A DNA stretch of 10,051 bases from Wenzhouxiangella sp. (lineage in GTDB: Bacteria > Pseudomonadota > Gammaproteobacteria > Xanthomonadales > Wenzhouxiangellaceae): assembly GCA_007123575.1 (NCBI GenBank), contig SKKV01000285.1:1-10051 (forward strand), read 5' to 3'. Within the stretch, counting starts at the first letter, position 1, and each line of letters begins with the position of its first letter. A model generated the notes under the pieces. It was given only the letters and a program-made list of their open reading frames with translations. It was not told the origin of the DNA and ran no database searches. Made by a program: the position numbers and the translations under genes. Shown here piece by piece: positions 9,361 to 10,051 of the stretch.

Positions 9361-10051
9361 ATGAAGCGACTGAAGGGAAAGGTGGCACTGGTTACCGGCG
9401 CGGCCCGGGGCATAGGCGAAGCAATCGCTCGGGCATTTGCAGAGCAGGGTGCTTTTGTCTATCTCAGCGACATCAATGACGGACTTGGTCGGCAGGTGGC
9501 GGCTGAATTGGGTGCGGAGGGCGACTATCTGCATCTGGATGTCCGTGAGGAAGCCGACTGGGAGAGGGCTGTTGATCGGGTGATGGGCCAGCACGGTCAG
9601 CTTGATGTGCTGGTCAACAACGCAGGTATCACCGGCTTCGAGGATGGGTTGTGTGCACACGATCCAGAGCATGCCGATCTGGAGGACTGGAGAGCGGTTC
9701 ATCGCACCAATCTGGACGGTGTTTTCCTGGGCTGCAAGTACGCGATTCGGGCGATGCGCGCGAAGGGCTGTGGCTCGATCATCAATATTTCTTCGCGCTC
9801 GGGCCTGGTCGGGATTCCCGGTGCGGCTGCCTATGCCTCGTCCAAGGCCGCTGTGCGCAACCACAGCAAGACGGTCGCGTTGTATTGCGCCGAGCAGGGG
9901 GTAGTGGTCCTTCAACCTGATAACTTAGGGTTCAGCGTTCCTGTGGCGCTTCGCTGCAAGGCGCGCCGCGCAGGGAATGGCCGTAGCCCTTGCCAAGCGG
10001 CGGAACGCGGCAGCGGAGTGCCACAGGAGCGCCCGAAGGGTTGGCCTGTCA
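9361..10051 (+). CDS. Short-chain dehydrogenase/reductase, C-terminal part replaced by foreign sequence
   Basis: Residues 1-180 (to base 9900) are a clear classical NAD(P)-dependent SDR oxidoreductase. They show the cofactor motif TGAARGIG (12-19), D37 at the end of the second strand (suggesting NAD preference), NNAG (86-89), N117, catalytic S144, and Y158-x3-K162. The sequence is normal up to YCAEQG, where relatives continue into the conserved substrate-side region for about 70 more residues. Here the frame instead runs through VVVLQPDNLGFSVPVALRC and Arg/Gly-rich residues with no family resemblance, still open at the window end. The gene is thus probably broken by an insertion or rearrangement at about 9901, and the product would lack the C-terminal third. 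The catalytic residues remain but folding is doubtful. The substrate cannot be told. It is divergent from and apparently unrelated to the transporter locus. Confidence 0.75.
   Translation, partial: MKRLKGKVALVTGAARGIGEAIARAFAEQGAFVYLSDINDGLGRQVAAELGAEGDYLHLDVREEADWERAVDRVMGQHGQLDVLVNNAGITGFEDGLCAHDPEHADLEDWRAVHRTNLDGVFLGCKYAIRAMRAKGCGSIINISSRSGLVGIPGAAAYASSKAAVRNHSKTVALYCAEQGVVVLQPDNLGFSVPVALRCKARRAGNGRSPCQAAERGSGVPQERPKGWPV
9935..10032 (+). repeat. Long hairpin-forming element in the foreign segment after the dehydrogenase
   Basis: Bases 9935-9957 pair with 10010-10032 over 23 positions with no mismatch on the plus strand; three are G-U pairs (9938/10029, 9948/10019, 9951/10016). The 52-base inside can fold further: CGCCGC (9964-9969) with GCGGCG (9997-10002), and GCAGGG (9970-9975) with CCCTTGC (9987-9993, one bulge), leaving an 11-base loop. 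An outer CAACC/GGTTG pair (9913-9917 and 10039-10043) may close it. The structure lies in the 151-bp segment that replaces the dehydrogenase 3' end. It may be a mobile-element end, a dispersed structured repeat, or part of a non-coding RNA. I cannot name the family. Confidence 0.65.

Noticed and set aside
9911..10046. The hairpin segment as an integron attC recombination site.
   Set aside because: The possible end motifs (CTTCAAC and GTTGGCC) each break the RYYYAAC/GTTRRRY core, no extrahelical-base pattern is evident, and no integrase or cassette gene is in view.

Overview
The window is GC-rich DNA with dense, tightly packed genes and a strong G/C bias at third codon positions. The gene families fit a proteobacterium, most likely a gammaproteobacterium of the Xanthomonadales/Chromatiales type. 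That placement is inferred from gene content and composition only; no rRNA or other marker is present.

Layout: about 92% of the window is one minus-strand block, read right to left. It starts at 9241 with a sigma-54-dependent NtrC-type response regulator (7853-9241). This overlaps by 4 bp (ATGA) a membrane histidine kinase with almost no periplasmic part (6546-7856). A 150-bp non-coding gap follows (6396-6545). It holds two related dyads of the form TCCC-N6-GGGA, 23 bp apart, and downstream of them a well-formed sigma-54 (-24/-12) promoter at 6428-6443. The promoter fires into a five-gene transporter operon: an undescribed 78-residue single-span protein (6159-6395), a periplasmic adaptor of the HlyD/MacA type (4903-6153), an 802-residue duplicated FtsX/MacB-type permease (2480-4888), a MacB/LolD-type ATPase (1659-2429), and a second duplicated permease that runs off the left edge (1-1662). 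No six-frame listing restricted to complete ORFs would show that last gene, but it is open for all 554 codons.

How it works (inference): the kinase senses a signal in or near the membrane and phosphorylates the regulator. The regulator binds the paired dyads about 100-120 bp upstream of the start site and activates RNA polymerase-sigma-54 at the -24/-12 promoter. The operon then makes an ABC exporter with an adaptor and two different duplicated permeases on one ATPase type. No outer-membrane TolC-like gene is in view. The substrate is unknown; peptides, lipids or membrane-active compounds are usual for this family.

Right end: after a divergent 119-bp gap, a plus-strand short-chain dehydrogenase/reductase gene begins at 9361 with a strong ribosome binding site. 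Its family-like sequence stops abruptly at about 9900, where an unrelated 151-bp segment begins. That segment folds into a long hairpin (9935-10032) whose imperfections are all G-U pairs on the plus strand, suggesting a structured repeat or the end of a mobile element inserted in the gene.

No rRNA, tRNA or CRISPR array was seen.
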